Source: Aplidium turbinatum
Lineage: Eukaryota; Chordata; Ascidiacea; Aplousobranchia; Polyclinidae
Assembly (NCBI GenBank): GCA_918807975.1
Contig: OU964921.1
Location: 45,100,498 to 45,164,497, forward strand
Direction of reading: 5' to 3'
DNA length: 64,000 nucleotides
The notes under the pieces were generated by a model. That model searched no databases. It had not been told where the DNA came from and saw nothing but the letters and a program-made list of their open reading frames with translations. Made by a program: the position numbers and the translations under genes. Every line of letters starts with the position of its first letter. Within the stretch, counting starts at the first letter, position 1. Shown here in pieces: positions 35,151-46,205 of this stretch.

Positions 35151-36790
35151 TGCCAGGCAGTTTGAATCATATTACAGGAAGAAATATTACACAATGGTAA
35201 TTAAACGTTGCGGGCGGTTGACTGAGCGCCCAGATTTTGACACAAAAGGAAGAAAATCTACTCCTTGATGAACATCACCGCCGGTCGACTGCTGGGCAGA
35301 TGATGTTATTGATGGATCGTTTTGTTGACCAGTTGCATTTCCTGAGTGGAAAAGTTCATCATTGTCGGTTTTCACAGCGTGTGACGTCACTTGTGGCGGT
35401 GGTGGTACTTTTTTGATGGGCTGTTCAACAAACGGTTTAAGACAATGAATTGAGACTGTGTCTGTTTTATGTCCGCGTTGGATTAGGAAGTGATTAGAAC
35501 GACGTTCAATCACTTGATATGGACCATCGTATCTTAGATCTAAAGGGCGTCTTTGTTCGGATTTAATTAAAACTTTGTGGACAATCGCCAACAGGGGGTC
35601 AACGTAGGGCATGGAAGTGGGTTGTTGTCTAGTCTGTGTTGGAGACAAACTGTAAAAATGGTGTGCAAGTCTGGAAGCCAATTCAGTGGGATTAATGTCA
35701 GCACTTTGAAAAATAGCGGAAAATTCATTCGGTAAACGTGTGGTTTGTCCAAATAGCATATCGTTGGGGGTACAATCTAAATCTTCCTTTACTGTGTTTC
35801 TCAGTGAAAGTAACGTGATTGGCAAATTTTCTGACCACTTTTCTGGTTGGTTTTGCATACGCAATGAATCTTTTAGCACGCGGTGAAAACGCTCGACCAA
35901 ACCGTTGCATTGTGGGCGATAAGAACCTGTAGTTTGATGCTTGGTATTTAACATTGTCATAAGATCTTGCCACTTCTTAGATAAAAATACGCTGCCTCTG
36001 TCAGAAAGCACTGAAACAGGGGATCCAAAATATTGGACCCAGCTATTCAAAAATGCATGGCAAACAGTCTCTACAGTGACATTTGGCATGGGATAAGCAG
36101 TGAAATAACGTGTATATCGATCTATAACGGTGAACAAGTAGCGATTATGATCTGACTCAGGCAGTGGACCAACAATGTCTACAGATATGTTATGAAAGCG
36201 ATTTGTAGGAAGATCGAACTTTTGTGGTGCAGGATGAGAATGTCGCCATACCTTACCTTTCTGACATTGTGGGCAAGATTTGACCCATTCTTTAACTTGC
36301 TTTTTCATTCCTGGCCAAACAACTTTTTGTTGAAGTTGTTTGAGAGTAGACATTTTACCGCCATGTGATAACGAATGAAAATGATTGAAAACAGTCTCAC
36401 GAAATGACACAGGTACAATAGGGCGAATGGCGATTGTTGAAGTATCACACAGTAAAGTTACGTTGGAATTATGTATCGGAAACTCTTCTATTTGAAGAGA
36501 CGAGTCTCTGCTATTGAGCAACTTGGTAATCTCCGCGTCGTTCGGCTGAGCTTTTGCCTTCTCAGCATAATCAAACCCTGGTACGTACTGTACATTGTTG
36601 ATTTCTATACCAGACAGGGTGTCTGCCACACTGTTGTTTTTGCCGTCGATGTGCCGTAAGTCATTGGTAAATTCGCTGATGAACGATAATTGACGAGCTC
36701 GGCGTGGGATGAGAGATTGATGCTGGGAATGAAAACGTGCAACAAGAGGTTTATGATCGGTGAAAATGGTGACGTCACGCCAAGGTATTT
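35150..36790 (-). mobile_element. Ty3/Gypsy LTR-retrotransposon fossil: pol 3' half
   Basis: A long minus-strand reading frame covers the end of RNase H (TDHKPL), the integrase HHCC zinc finger, the integrase core and the C-terminal region of a Ty3/Gypsy polyprotein. The element is broken: gag, protease, reverse transcriptase and a paired set of LTRs are absent from this stretch. Its upstream side abuts a LINE fragment. The long open frame suggests a fairly young insertion, but without LTR pairs it cannot be dated. Confidence 0.9.
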
Positions 36791-37165
36791 TATTTGATCT
36801 TTTTGTTGAATGCTTGTGTTGCCGTACCAATGTTAATGTTAAAATTTTTTATTTGTTTTTTATTTGTTATTAGCATGTATTCAGTTTTTAAGAAATTTAA
36901 CGATAATCTATTAAGCTTCAACCAGTTGTAAACTTTTTGCCTTTCGGCATTCACATTGTTCTGCAAATTTATTTCACATTTGTCGCTCATCGTAAGATTG
37001 GTGTCGTCTGCAAATAGTTTAACATTCATGTTTGTTGAATTTGGTAAGCCATATAAAGTAAGAAAAGAAGGGGTCCCAATGTCGATCCTTGGGGCACACC
37101 GCAGGTAACCTGTCTTGAGTTTGAAGAGATTCCATTGACGACCGTGTGCTGTAGACGATTGCTGA
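36790..37165 (-). mobile_element. LINE reverse-transcriptase fragment
   Basis: The minus strand encodes VKLFADDTNLTM, the FADD active-site box of non-LTR reverse transcriptase, then VYNWLKLNRLSLNFLKTEYM. A GVPQGSTLGP-like block lies just upstream, with a frame change between them. It is joined to the Gypsy fossil on one side and to a MITE on the other. CR1/Jockey-like. Confidence 0.8.
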
Positions 37166-37448
37166 CAGGCGCGAATCTAAGAGTTTTTTTCGGGGGGGGG
37201 GCCAGAAAATTTGAAAATCAATTAAAAAGAAAGAAAAAGCTAAACAGATATGAACAATGATACTACGACATATACGATATGCTAGAAAATAGACATTAAA
37301 ACAACCATTTTCATCAATTGTGATGCCGAGGGACTAATATCAGCTGTTTAGAAGTATATCAAACCATTTGATGCGGAAACATACAATTTTTCACAAAATT
37401 TTGGGGGGGCCCGGGCCCCCTGGCCCCCCCTCCATAAATCCGCGCCTG
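37166..37448. mobile_element. 283-bp hAT-type MITE
   Basis: It starts CAGGCGCGAATCTAAG and ends ATAAATCCGCGCCTG. The perfect 8-bp duplication ATTGCTGA lies at 37158-37165 and 37449-37456. G-runs and C-runs lie next to the termini. No coding capacity. Confidence 0.88.
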
Positions 37449-37639
37449 ATTGCTGATATAGCTTTTTAACAATTGTAATGATAAAAAAGGACAAAAACAT
37501 GTTAACATCAAGCCTTGTGAATTATGTGTTACGCTATGGAGTTCTTGGACAGGCTGTGTTTCAGTTACTGTGACTCGCGCACAGCGCAGTGAAACGTGTT
37601 GCTCGTCACACAATAATACTCTTTCTTTGGTAAGTAAAC

Positions 37640-38215
37640 GCACCTGGCAACTCTCCAGGGTGGCCAATTTGGCTATTTTGAAGCCAGATTTTGAGAATCT
37701 GGCTGTTTTTCAACTCCCTGAGCTTATTTTTTTTTTAAATAAAAAAAGCCAGAAAAATTAGGCTTTTTCTAGCTTTTTTTCATGTTTCATCGATTTTTTG
37801 TCAACTTAATAAAAAGCCAACATAATTTTGGCTTGTTTTGGCTTAATTTTGCCTTTCCCGTTTTTTTTAGAAAAAAAATTCAGTCAGCGTTAGTTGGAGC
37901 AGTAATTTCTAACTTATATTTGGTTGTAGTGTCCGACCGAATGTCGTTTTGAAGCCAAAACTAGAAAATTTTCTAGTTGCTTGTCTTTTCATTAACTATG
38001 TTTCTGCGTTGTCGCTGAAGTCAAAGTTCGGTGGGACACTATTTGGTTGTGCACTTTTTATATGTGTATGTTTAATGAATACTATTTGGCTTTATCTTGG
38101 CTGTTTCAGCTATTTTATACTGGCTTTTTCAGCTATTTTTTTCTGGCTTTTTTTAGGCTTTTTTTGTGACCAGGTCTGGCTTTTTTTGGTGAAGACAAGT
38201 TGGCAACCCTTCCCT
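37640..38215. repeat. GGCTTTTTT-rich low-complexity element
   Basis: The stretch is built of many GGCTTTTT/AAAAAGCC words between GGTGGCCAATTTGG at the left and AAGTTGGCAACCCTTCC at the right, which are imperfectly inverted. Related phrases (GGGTTGCCATATTGGC) occur near 30994 and in the 60.7, 62.1 and 63.0 kb repeats. Probably a degenerate MITE family. Confidence 0.5.
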
Positions 38216-38284
38216 AGACACAATCAGCAATCAGCATAGCATTTGCGTTGCGATTGTGTGGGACGGTTAACTGCAGAATGTATC

Positions 38285-39590
38285 GATAGGGACAATGATT
38301 TTGTCAGATGTTCCCAGCAGCTTGAAAAACTTATCATTTCATTGTTATAAAAAAGAGATGAAAGCCCTAATTTATGGAGAATCGTAAATTGTATGATATG
38401 TTATGGAAATTTAATCTCTGCTCATTTCTTGTAATTTTGTGTAAACATTATATATCTAAAATAAATGTTTGCTTTCCCTTTGGTGTGTATTTTAAAGGCA
38501 GTGGCTATTTGACCGGCGCCGGTCTTTGGATCTGAAACACTATTTGACCGGTCATGACGTCACTCTATAGGCACTTCTTTCTTTTTCTCTTTCAAAGCAA
38601 AAGACGAGAAGAGTGCGTATATAACTTGTAAATTCGACGGTTATCTTCAACTGATTGGATGGCGCGTGGGTTACGTCTCTGGTTGGTGTTCCAGAGGGAA
38701 TGAGTTCGATACTTCGCGGAAGCGTTTTTTTTTTTTAATTTCTAACTAAATTTTGACCCGAAGTGACTCAATCGTTAGGCTGCTGCATTTTTGTAGTCAA
38801 TTTTTATTTTCGGAAGCCTACAGCCCAATTTTTTATGTCTTTTCAACTATGAGTAATAAAGTCAGAGTTTTTTAATTTTCTTGAATTTGAGAATTTCTCT
38901 GGATAATTTTCCGTGACCGTGTTTGCCGAACGACGCATTACATTTTTGCGTCGTTCGGCAAACACGGTCACATCCTCTTATGACGAACGGAAAATTATCC
39001 AGAGAAATTCTCAAATTCAAGAAAATTAAAAAACTCTGACTTTATTACTCATAGTTGAAAAGACATAAAAAAATGGGCTGTAGGCTTCCGAAAATAAAAA
39101 TTGACTACAAAAATGCAGCAGCCTAACGATTGAGTCACTTCGGTCCAAAAATTAGTTAAAAATTAAAAAAAAAACGCTTCCGCGAAGTATCGAACTCATT
39201 CCCTCTGGAACACCAACCAGGGACGTAACCTACGCGCCATCCAATCAGTTGAAGATTATCGTCGAATTTACAAGTTATATACGCACTCTTCTCGTCTTTT
39301 GCTTTGAAAGAGAAAAAGAAAGAAGTGCCTATAGAGTGACGTCATGACCGGTCAAATAGTGTTTCAGATTCAAAGACCGGCGCCGGTCAAATAGCCACTG
39401 CCTATTTTAAACTAAAGCACGGGAACACTGTATTGTTCTGCTATATACATATTTTTTTGTGCCTGAAGTGACAAAATTATGATTTTTGTAGGATGGCAAT
39501 TGACTAGTAGACCATATAGTCGTTTCGTTGTCTCCCTGTCAGCGTGGGAACTTTTGCCACTTTTGCAGTGATATACCGTATAGTCTATAC
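38285..39590 (+). mobile_element. LINE C terminus and 3' UTR, split by a foldback element
   Basis: At about 38295-38385 the plus strand encodes LSDVPSSLKNLSFHCYKKEM and then KALIYGES, almost the same tail as at 27755-28078. The 3' UTR runs to 38496, is interrupted by 38497-39402, and resumes at 39412 with UTR blocks shared with the other copy (CGGGAACA, GGCAATTGACTAGTAGACC). Confidence 0.85.
38497..39402. mobile_element. 906-bp foldback transposon with 9-bp target duplication
   Basis: The two halves are near-perfect inverted copies of each other, about 430 bp each. They meet around GACCGTGTTTGCCGAACGAC and its complement (38922-38973). The termini are GGCAGTGGCTATTTGACCGG and complement. The 9-bp duplication TATTTTAAA lies at 38488-38496 and 39403-39411, suggesting a Mutator-like origin. 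Each arm holds a tRNA-like stretch (left arm about 38655-38722: TGGCGCGTGGGTTACG then GAGTTCGATACTT). No protein-coding capacity. Confidence 0.92.
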
Positions 39591-40424
39591 CAGGGGTGAC
39601 GAACCTTTTTGCGGTCGCGGGCCACTTTGTCAATTACACATGAGTTATCGGGCCATACAACTTTTTAATCGTAACCAACTATGAAATCTTTTAAAAGCAA
39701 CTTAAGATATTATTCATGAAAAGTAACAAACGGCAGATGAAAGTAATAAAACCCACACAGTTGAAATTATCTTACGCAGAATCGAAACACACAATAGTAA
39801 AATATAAAAACAAATCAACTTGAGCAAAAAGGATAGAGCAACAGTACTTGCACTGATAATGAAGACAGTTTAATTTTCGAAGCGTTTGCTTTCATATGAG
39901 TCTGATTTCTTCTTTTTTTGGCTCTATCCTTTTTGCTCAAGTTGACTAAATCTTTCAACCATTATGCTCCGAAACAACAAATCAGTTAATAAAATTTCTT
40001 TTCAAACAACAAACAAAAGCCCATGCGAATCATACAGCTGAAGGTATCTAATGCAGCATTGAAGCATAAAATATTAAAAAATAACATTGAAGCATTGAAT
40101 TGTTTTGCTAGTGGGATTTTGGAAAGTTTTTTGCTTGGCTAAGCGTTCAATATTAGGTTGAACAGACGATGTGGCAACTCTCAACTGCATGCTAAGATTT
40201 TCATCTGTCAACCTCGACCTGTAACGACTTTTTGTAAAGTGCATTTTAGAAAAGAACTGTTCGCATAGGTACGTGCAGCCGAAAACAGATGATCATTTGA
40301 GAGCGTGAGCTCTCAAATTTGGAAACTCTTCCTTTGATCTTTTGTCTCTAATGCATGAGCGATTGTCAAATTGTTTTGCGGGCCGCACAAAATTCTTTGA
40401 CCGGCCGCAGGTTCGTCACCTCTG
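39591..40424. mobile_element. Non-autonomous hAT element
   Basis: It starts CAGGGGTGACGAACC and ends GGTTCGTCACCTCTG. The perfect 8-bp duplication GTCTATAC lies at 39583-39590 and 40425-40432. It contains a nested palindromic repeat at about 39795-39950 (arms AACTTGAGCAAAAAGGATAG) with ATGAAGACAG and TTCGAAGCG words like those near 18311. Confidence 0.88.
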
Positions 40425-40723
40425 GTCTATACCAACAGCGGACGCACGATGTAAAAAAGAGATACAAAGAAGAATAGGCCTAGCCCAGGGGTCGCCAACC
40501 TTTTTTGCATGCGGGCCACTTTGGCACTTAGGAGAGCTGTGGCGGGCCGCACTAATAAATTTTTAGATAGGATGACTCTTATGCTAGAAAAGAACGCATT
40601 TCGTATCCATTATCCAGCGTTACATGTTGTTCATATTTATCTTAGAATACCGCAGCAACAAAATTAATCGAACAACGCTACTGCCAGGCCAAACTCCTTT
40701 AACAACACTTTTGACTTCTTTAA

Positions 40724-41280
40724 AGGGGTAGTACAGGAAAAACCTGATTTAGCAATTTTCCACGTTTTTTGTGTTTAACATGCTACCATAAAACGATTTT
40801 CAATAAAATTTTGCCCCATTGCGGTCTGACCACCATTGCGCGCGTGCTTTTGTCAGAGCTTTCAAAACAAAATTGGCCTGAGCAGCGAAGCGTGCGACTG
40901 TACAGTTACGTCACTACAGATTATAGCAATCAGCCAATCGCGCAATAATTGTTACCGCGGGCGATTTGACTGTAGGCTATGTATATATGTACACCAAAAC
41001 AACACATTTCAACATCAAAACATCAGACAGTTTGCTCAAAACATCAGATGTGGTAACGTGGCTTTTGTTGTTGCTGTCTTTAGTGACGTATTCTCGAGCA
41101 GTGTTTGCACTTTTTGTCATTTTGAAACAAATGAAAATAAATGAAACATTGGACTTTGGGCCTTACCAGCGCCATTGAAAACATTTTTTTTCAGTAATTT
41201 TTTTTGAATGGTATTCTTGAATGTTCAGTTTACTCATTTTAATGCTTAATTCCTGTTTGAAAATTTCATGTAGTATGCCT
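40724..41280. mobile_element. 557-bp MITE with TTAA duplication (piggyBac/Kolobok-like)
   Basis: Flanked on both sides by TTAA (40720-40723 and 41281-41284). The ends are AGGGGTAGTACAGG and its imperfect complement GTAGTATGCCT. The related hAT copy has a single TTAA at the equivalent site (TTTTTTAACAATGCC read on the same strand), confirming the insertion. No open frame of note. Confidence 0.82.
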
Positions 41281-41452
41281 TTAACAATGCCTAAAAACAA
41301 GGCCACTTGTTTTGCGCACTTATATTGCGAGGCGAGCGGTTTCATTAGAATATTCATCGCCAAGAAAGGGTGGTGTTGTCACTTCGCTTCACAAAAGATA
41401 TCTTGCAATTAACAGTTTCATTAAACAAGAAAATGTTTGACACATCGCAATA

Positions 41453-41829
41453 GGTAGCCACTTTAACAAGTTGAAATTCTGCCACTGCGAATGACTACAA
41501 TGCAACCGCCAACCAATCAAAACATGTTATAAGAGGCTACCGTCCAATTGTGATCCTTCTAGCACTCATCCAGAGAATTAATGCTTTATTTGGTAATTAC
41601 AGAAGAAAAAGAGCAATAGCAGTAGTGGGAATCGAACCTGCGTCAATGAAATGACTACTTTCTAGCCCTAACCCCTAAGCCAACTAGCTGACAGAAAATC
41701 CATCATTTAGTTTGCTTTTTATCATCTTCTTTTCGCCATTTTTTACGTCACTTAAACCATAGCATATGGTTGGCGGTTTCATTCTAGTCAATTTCAGTGG
41801 CAGAATTTCGTCTTGTTAAAGTGGCTACC
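41453..41829. mobile_element. 377-bp TIR element with 9-bp duplication and internal tRNA-like sequence
   Basis: Inverted ends of about 60 bp start GGTAGCCACTTTAACAAG and end in the complement GTGGCTACC. The 9-bp duplication is ATCGCAATA/ATCGCAATG (41444-41452 and 41830-41838). On the minus strand 41619-41693 is tRNA-like: A-box TAGTTGGCTTAGGGGTTAGG, B-box GCAGGTTCGATTCCC. Confidence 0.85.
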
Positions 41830-42975
41830 ATCGCAATGCAGGCAACAATAGTGACCTGCAAACATATCAGCAAAAAATAGGCTCCAATAACAGGGAGAAA
41901 GAAGCCAGGCACCATGAAACAAACGCTTGTTGAAATCACCTCAAAAACGTTTCTATCGTAACTCATGAACAGTGTTTCCTCTAAACAAGCGACGAGTTGG
42001 TTTTTCATCCTTTTGTGAGAGTCTAGGGTCATTCCATATCAAAACAGCCAGAATGAAGATATCTTGTATATGGTACCTCTCAGATTTTGCTGAAAAGTTG
42101 TCATACTATGCCTTAGGCTACCAAACAAAAGAATCCTAAGTTTTAGATCAATATCTCAAACGGTTTTCCTATGGCGGCCATTTGAATTTCAGGCGCTACC
42201 CTCGTTTTTGACTTGGAGGGGTAGCAAATAGCAATTTCAGCCATTTTCAGAGCCCCATAACTTTTATTGTAATTGTGGTAGAAGACTAAAACTTGCTGTG
42301 CTAGTTCATCATAAACTATACTACACAATTCAATAGTAACAAACAACATCTCTTGATGCATAAGTGTTAGGTGGGTCATCAAAATCCTGTTTTTTTGCCC
42401 CGTATAAGTGATTTTTTCAATTTTCAAATGCTTCTACCACCCAAACCAATCAAAATATTTCTCTAAAACCTAATTATTTGTAATATTTGGAAACTTTTCT
42501 TCTGCCAACTTGAATTTGGGAGTTGTGGTGCCATTAACAGAGATCTTATGGGGGTCTGAAAACCCTATCAGGCAGAAATGGCCCTTTTTTACCCCTATGT
42601 TTAGAGCCCCAAATGACCGCGTGGGCATTTTATGGTCATGCTGAAATTTATACCAGACAAACACATACATTTATTCTTTCATTTCATGAAATAAAATGTT
42701 TGAGTATCAAACTCCTTCACTATAAATTTTATGTTTTTAAAATGTAACATTTTGGTCATTTTTGGCAAATAATCTCAAGTCCTTAACGTAGGTTAGAGAA
42801 AATTCAACAATGATTTATCATGAAAACAGTGAAAATAAGTAGGTTCTATGCTTAGTGATCATAAACATTGAAATGCTGACATAGTTGACCATTAATTTAT
42901 CTTCAAAATGTTGCTTTCACCTCTTTTCACCCATGAAAAAGTACCCACCTGCAATCAATAAGCTATAAGTATAGG

Positions 42976-43790
42976 GTGTGCCACTTTGTAACTTTTTTTT
43001 CATAACCAAGGTCTCAACCCATTTTGGGGTTCCTTTTAGGACCAAAAACTATCCCAAAAAATTTTTGGGAAGCCAAGAATCTGGTCCAAACAAGTTATTC
43101 ATGTTGGTTGACATTGTCATTTCTGCAGGTGTGACTAATTTTCCCAAGTTTTTCAACGATGATTCAGAAGCCGGTTTATATTTTAGCAATGCTTTACGAC
43201 ATTTTTCTTTTTCTTGCACAGACGATAATGCACAGACAAAAATACAAATGGTTCACTAAGATACCACAGATGTTGCATAAGACGGTTTATCATTGCTGCA
43301 ATGAACTTTGAAAAAGATTCTGGAAGATTATTCTTTTTCTTAAATTGAAGAAGAGTTTTAAGCAGATGGAGATCGTTATATGGAGCATCAAATGGATCAG
43401 GTGCTGTTATCCATGCAGGAACATAAAATAATATCAAAAACAAGGAAAGAGATCTATGTTCGTTTGCTTCTTCCTCGGTAATTGTATTGAGTTGAACAAA
43501 CTGAAGAGAATACAGAGCAAGCTTTAACTCACACAGTAATTTGGCCATCCATCGTGCATGGCTCACTGTACCAATGCTTTTGATCACAGGGGTTATCATG
43601 TCATAGGGATATGATGTATTCTCTTCAGTTTGTTCAACTCAATATAATTACCGAGGAAGAAGCAAACGAACATAGATCTCTTCTCTTTCTTTCTGATCTA
43701 TTTTTGGGATAGTTTTTGGTCCTAAAAGGAACCCCAAAATGGGTTGAGACCTTGGTTATGAAAAAAAAGTTACAAAGTGGCACACCCTAT
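42976..43790 (-). mobile_element. TIR element of the ARWMAK transposase family, in the left arm
   Basis: The inverted ends are AGGGTGTGCCACTTTGTAAC and its complement, continuing for about 75 bp to the GGGTTCCTTTTAGGACC region. The equivalent point of the right arm (near 45530) lacks it. A minus-strand frame at 43183-43599 encodes SHARWMAKLLCELKLALYSL, related to HEARWMAKLIYAIKMSLLSE of the large element at 55118-60600. Probably a deletion derivative of that family. The exact duplication is unclear. Confidence 0.75.
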
Positions 43791-44577
43791 TAAGCTATGA
43801 TGTGGAGATAAAATTGTAGGAAAATGATTAAGTCGTGTTCAAAAATTAAATTGTTTTCAGTTTGCACTATAATTCTGCATTATGTAAAATGCATAGCTCA
43901 AATCAGCTCAGTTGAGTTTGAATATCATCTATTGTCTAAGAAACTGTGGAAGTGGTGTCAGAACATTTTCCTAATCTTTTTGATTAAGTTTGTATTTTCG
44001 AGCACTGTGTCTGTAGGTTTCTGGTACACATACACAACAAATTATATGTTGGAATGGCACCAAACAAGGCATCTGTCTTTGGTCTGGCAGCCACATCAAA
44101 ATGTTGTTTACACGCTTCATGAATTTTACGAAAACATCCACCATGTTGATCTGAACGTTCAATAATATTTCCAATTAACTAATCATCATCATAGATACAG
44201 GCAATGTATATTCCTGGTTGGAACAGACTTGAAATTTTTGATTGATCTGAAAGCAAGCGTTCTTCATCCAAATGTTTTGCATCACAGATTTGTTCTGCAC
44301 TGATGTCAGTGAATATTGAATCTGGTGACAAACATGACTTTGGTATTTCTGGTAAATGGCACTTTTTTGCCACTTCGCATGGGAAAAGCCCATGTGACGG
44401 AATTGGAGGCACTGTCAAGCGTTTTACAGCACGTGCAAGTCTTCCAGCCCCCAATGCAAACCATATTTTGACACCATTACAGATGTTTGAATGGGCAACA
44501 ACAAACATCAAAAACATTCAGTTCTTCTTCATTAGTGCAGACGGTGTTAAAAAAAATAAAGAAGAGTATCGTCTTCG

Positions 44578-44850
44578 TGTGAGCCTTTGGGGCCGAGGGT
44601 CTATCCTTTTACCACCCCAGATTCACAATGTTTCTGGACTACACTGGAAGGCTACTAGAGTGCAGCCAGTCTTTGGTTTCATCATCCATGACACGCAGAC
44701 CTTCCACTCTGTTAGGTGGCTTGAAGATGGAGCAGTCATTGATGATGTGGTCTGCACTCTGTGGTCTGTTCCTCGGCACCACATTCACAGGAGAAGGAAA
44801 AGGCCACTCCCCATTGGTGCATGGTTGAGAAGAGTATGAATTGGAGAGAC
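44578..44850 (-). mobile_element. LINE C-terminal tail in the loop of the giant palindrome
   Basis: The minus strand encodes CTNGE, then DHIINDCSIFKPPNRVEGLR and DDETKDWL, matching the LINE fragment at 31985-32760. Both continue into the same 3' UTR (GGATAGAC...CGGCCCCA region). 5'-truncated. Confidence 0.8.
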
Positions 44851-45966
44851 GTTATGCCTCGACAAAAACTATTAGGGGAACACGTTCACACCATTGCTTT
44901 ATTCCAATTTCCATCAATATAGTACGAATGAAAAGAATGTCCAATGGGGGCCGGAAGACTTGCACGTGCTGTAAACGCTTGACAGTGCCTCCAATTCCGT
45001 CACATGGGCTTTTCCCATGCGAAGTGACAAAGAAGTGCCATTCAGCAGAAATACCAAAGTCATGTTTGTGATAGCACAGGTTGGTGAAGTTCTTATAATT
45101 TTTATATTGTGAAGCTGCACCATCGCTAAAATAGATCACTTTGTGCAGATTCGGGATAAACTGTTTTAGATGAGGTAATAAGAGTGAGTCACAAAGATGG
45201 ATCATGCATTCCCTTTTATTTTGTGCTGTAGCCTGTAACATTGGATCAAGTATGACAAACCAAAAATCATAAATATCTTAAAAACAAAATCAGGTGAATA
45301 GAAAATTTTGCCAAATTGGAAATCTACCTAAAAAAATACTCCTAAATGGACCCATCTACAGGACCCTAAGCATTGTTCACTGCTTGGTGAGAGTGGTGTA
45401 CCAACAACCGCACAATTGGAATACTGATTTGAGCTAAGCATTTTACATAATGCAGAATTATAGTGCAAACTGAAAACAATTTATTTTTTGAAAACGGATA
45501 GATCATTTTCCTACAATTTTATCTCTATATAATGGCTTATTGATTGCAGGTGGGTACTTTTTCATGGGTGAAAAGAGGTGAAAGCATCATTTTGAACATA
45601 AATTAATGGTCAACAGTGTCAGCATTCCAATGTTTATGATCACTAAGCATAGTAACTACTTATTTTCACTGTTTTCATGATAAATCATTGTTGAATTTTC
45701 TCTAACCTACATTAAGGACTTGAGATTATTTGCCAAAAATGACCAAGATGTTACATTTTAAAAACATAAAATTTATAGTGAAGGAGTTTGATACTCAAAC
45801 ATTTTATTTCATGAAATGAAAGAATAAATGTATGTGTTTGTCTGGTATAAATTTCAGCATGAACATAAAATGCCCACGTGGTCATTTGGGGCTCTAAACA
45901 TAGGGGTAAAAAAGGGCCATTTCTGCCTGATAGGGTTTTCAGACCCCCATAAGATCTCTGTTAATG

Positions 45967-46205
45967 CGGAATGGCCCGTTTCGGTGAGTCCGATTCGGTT
46001 AGTCCGATTCGGTGAGTCCGATCCCTTAACGGGGGATTTTTTCAATTTTTTTGTTAAATTATCAGGTACCATAGCCTAATTATCATTGCCGTTTTAGGGT
46101 TAGGGGTTAGGAGTTAAGGTTAGGGGTTAGAAGTTAGGAACTCACCGAATTAGACTCACCGAATCGGACTCACCGAATCGGACTCACCGAATAGTAGCAG
46201 ACCCC
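45967..46205. mobile_element. 239-bp MITE with GAATCGGACTCACC repeats and telomere-like words
   Basis: Flanked by the 8-bp duplication TGTTAATG (45959-45966 and 46206-46213). The left arm of the host palindrome (near 42530) shows the empty site. It contains three or more inverted GGTGAGTCCGATTCGG units near its ends and a central run of GGGTTAG/GGTTAGG words. Confidence 0.85.

Noticed and set aside
44303-44839. 178-codon plus frame read as one protein
   Set aside because: Its first half is transposase-like, but its second half is the antisense of a LINE tail; the join is not a gene.
46090-46140. Telomere or interstitial telomere
   Set aside because: The GGGTTAG words are short, irregular and bounded by the target duplications of a 239-bp MITE.
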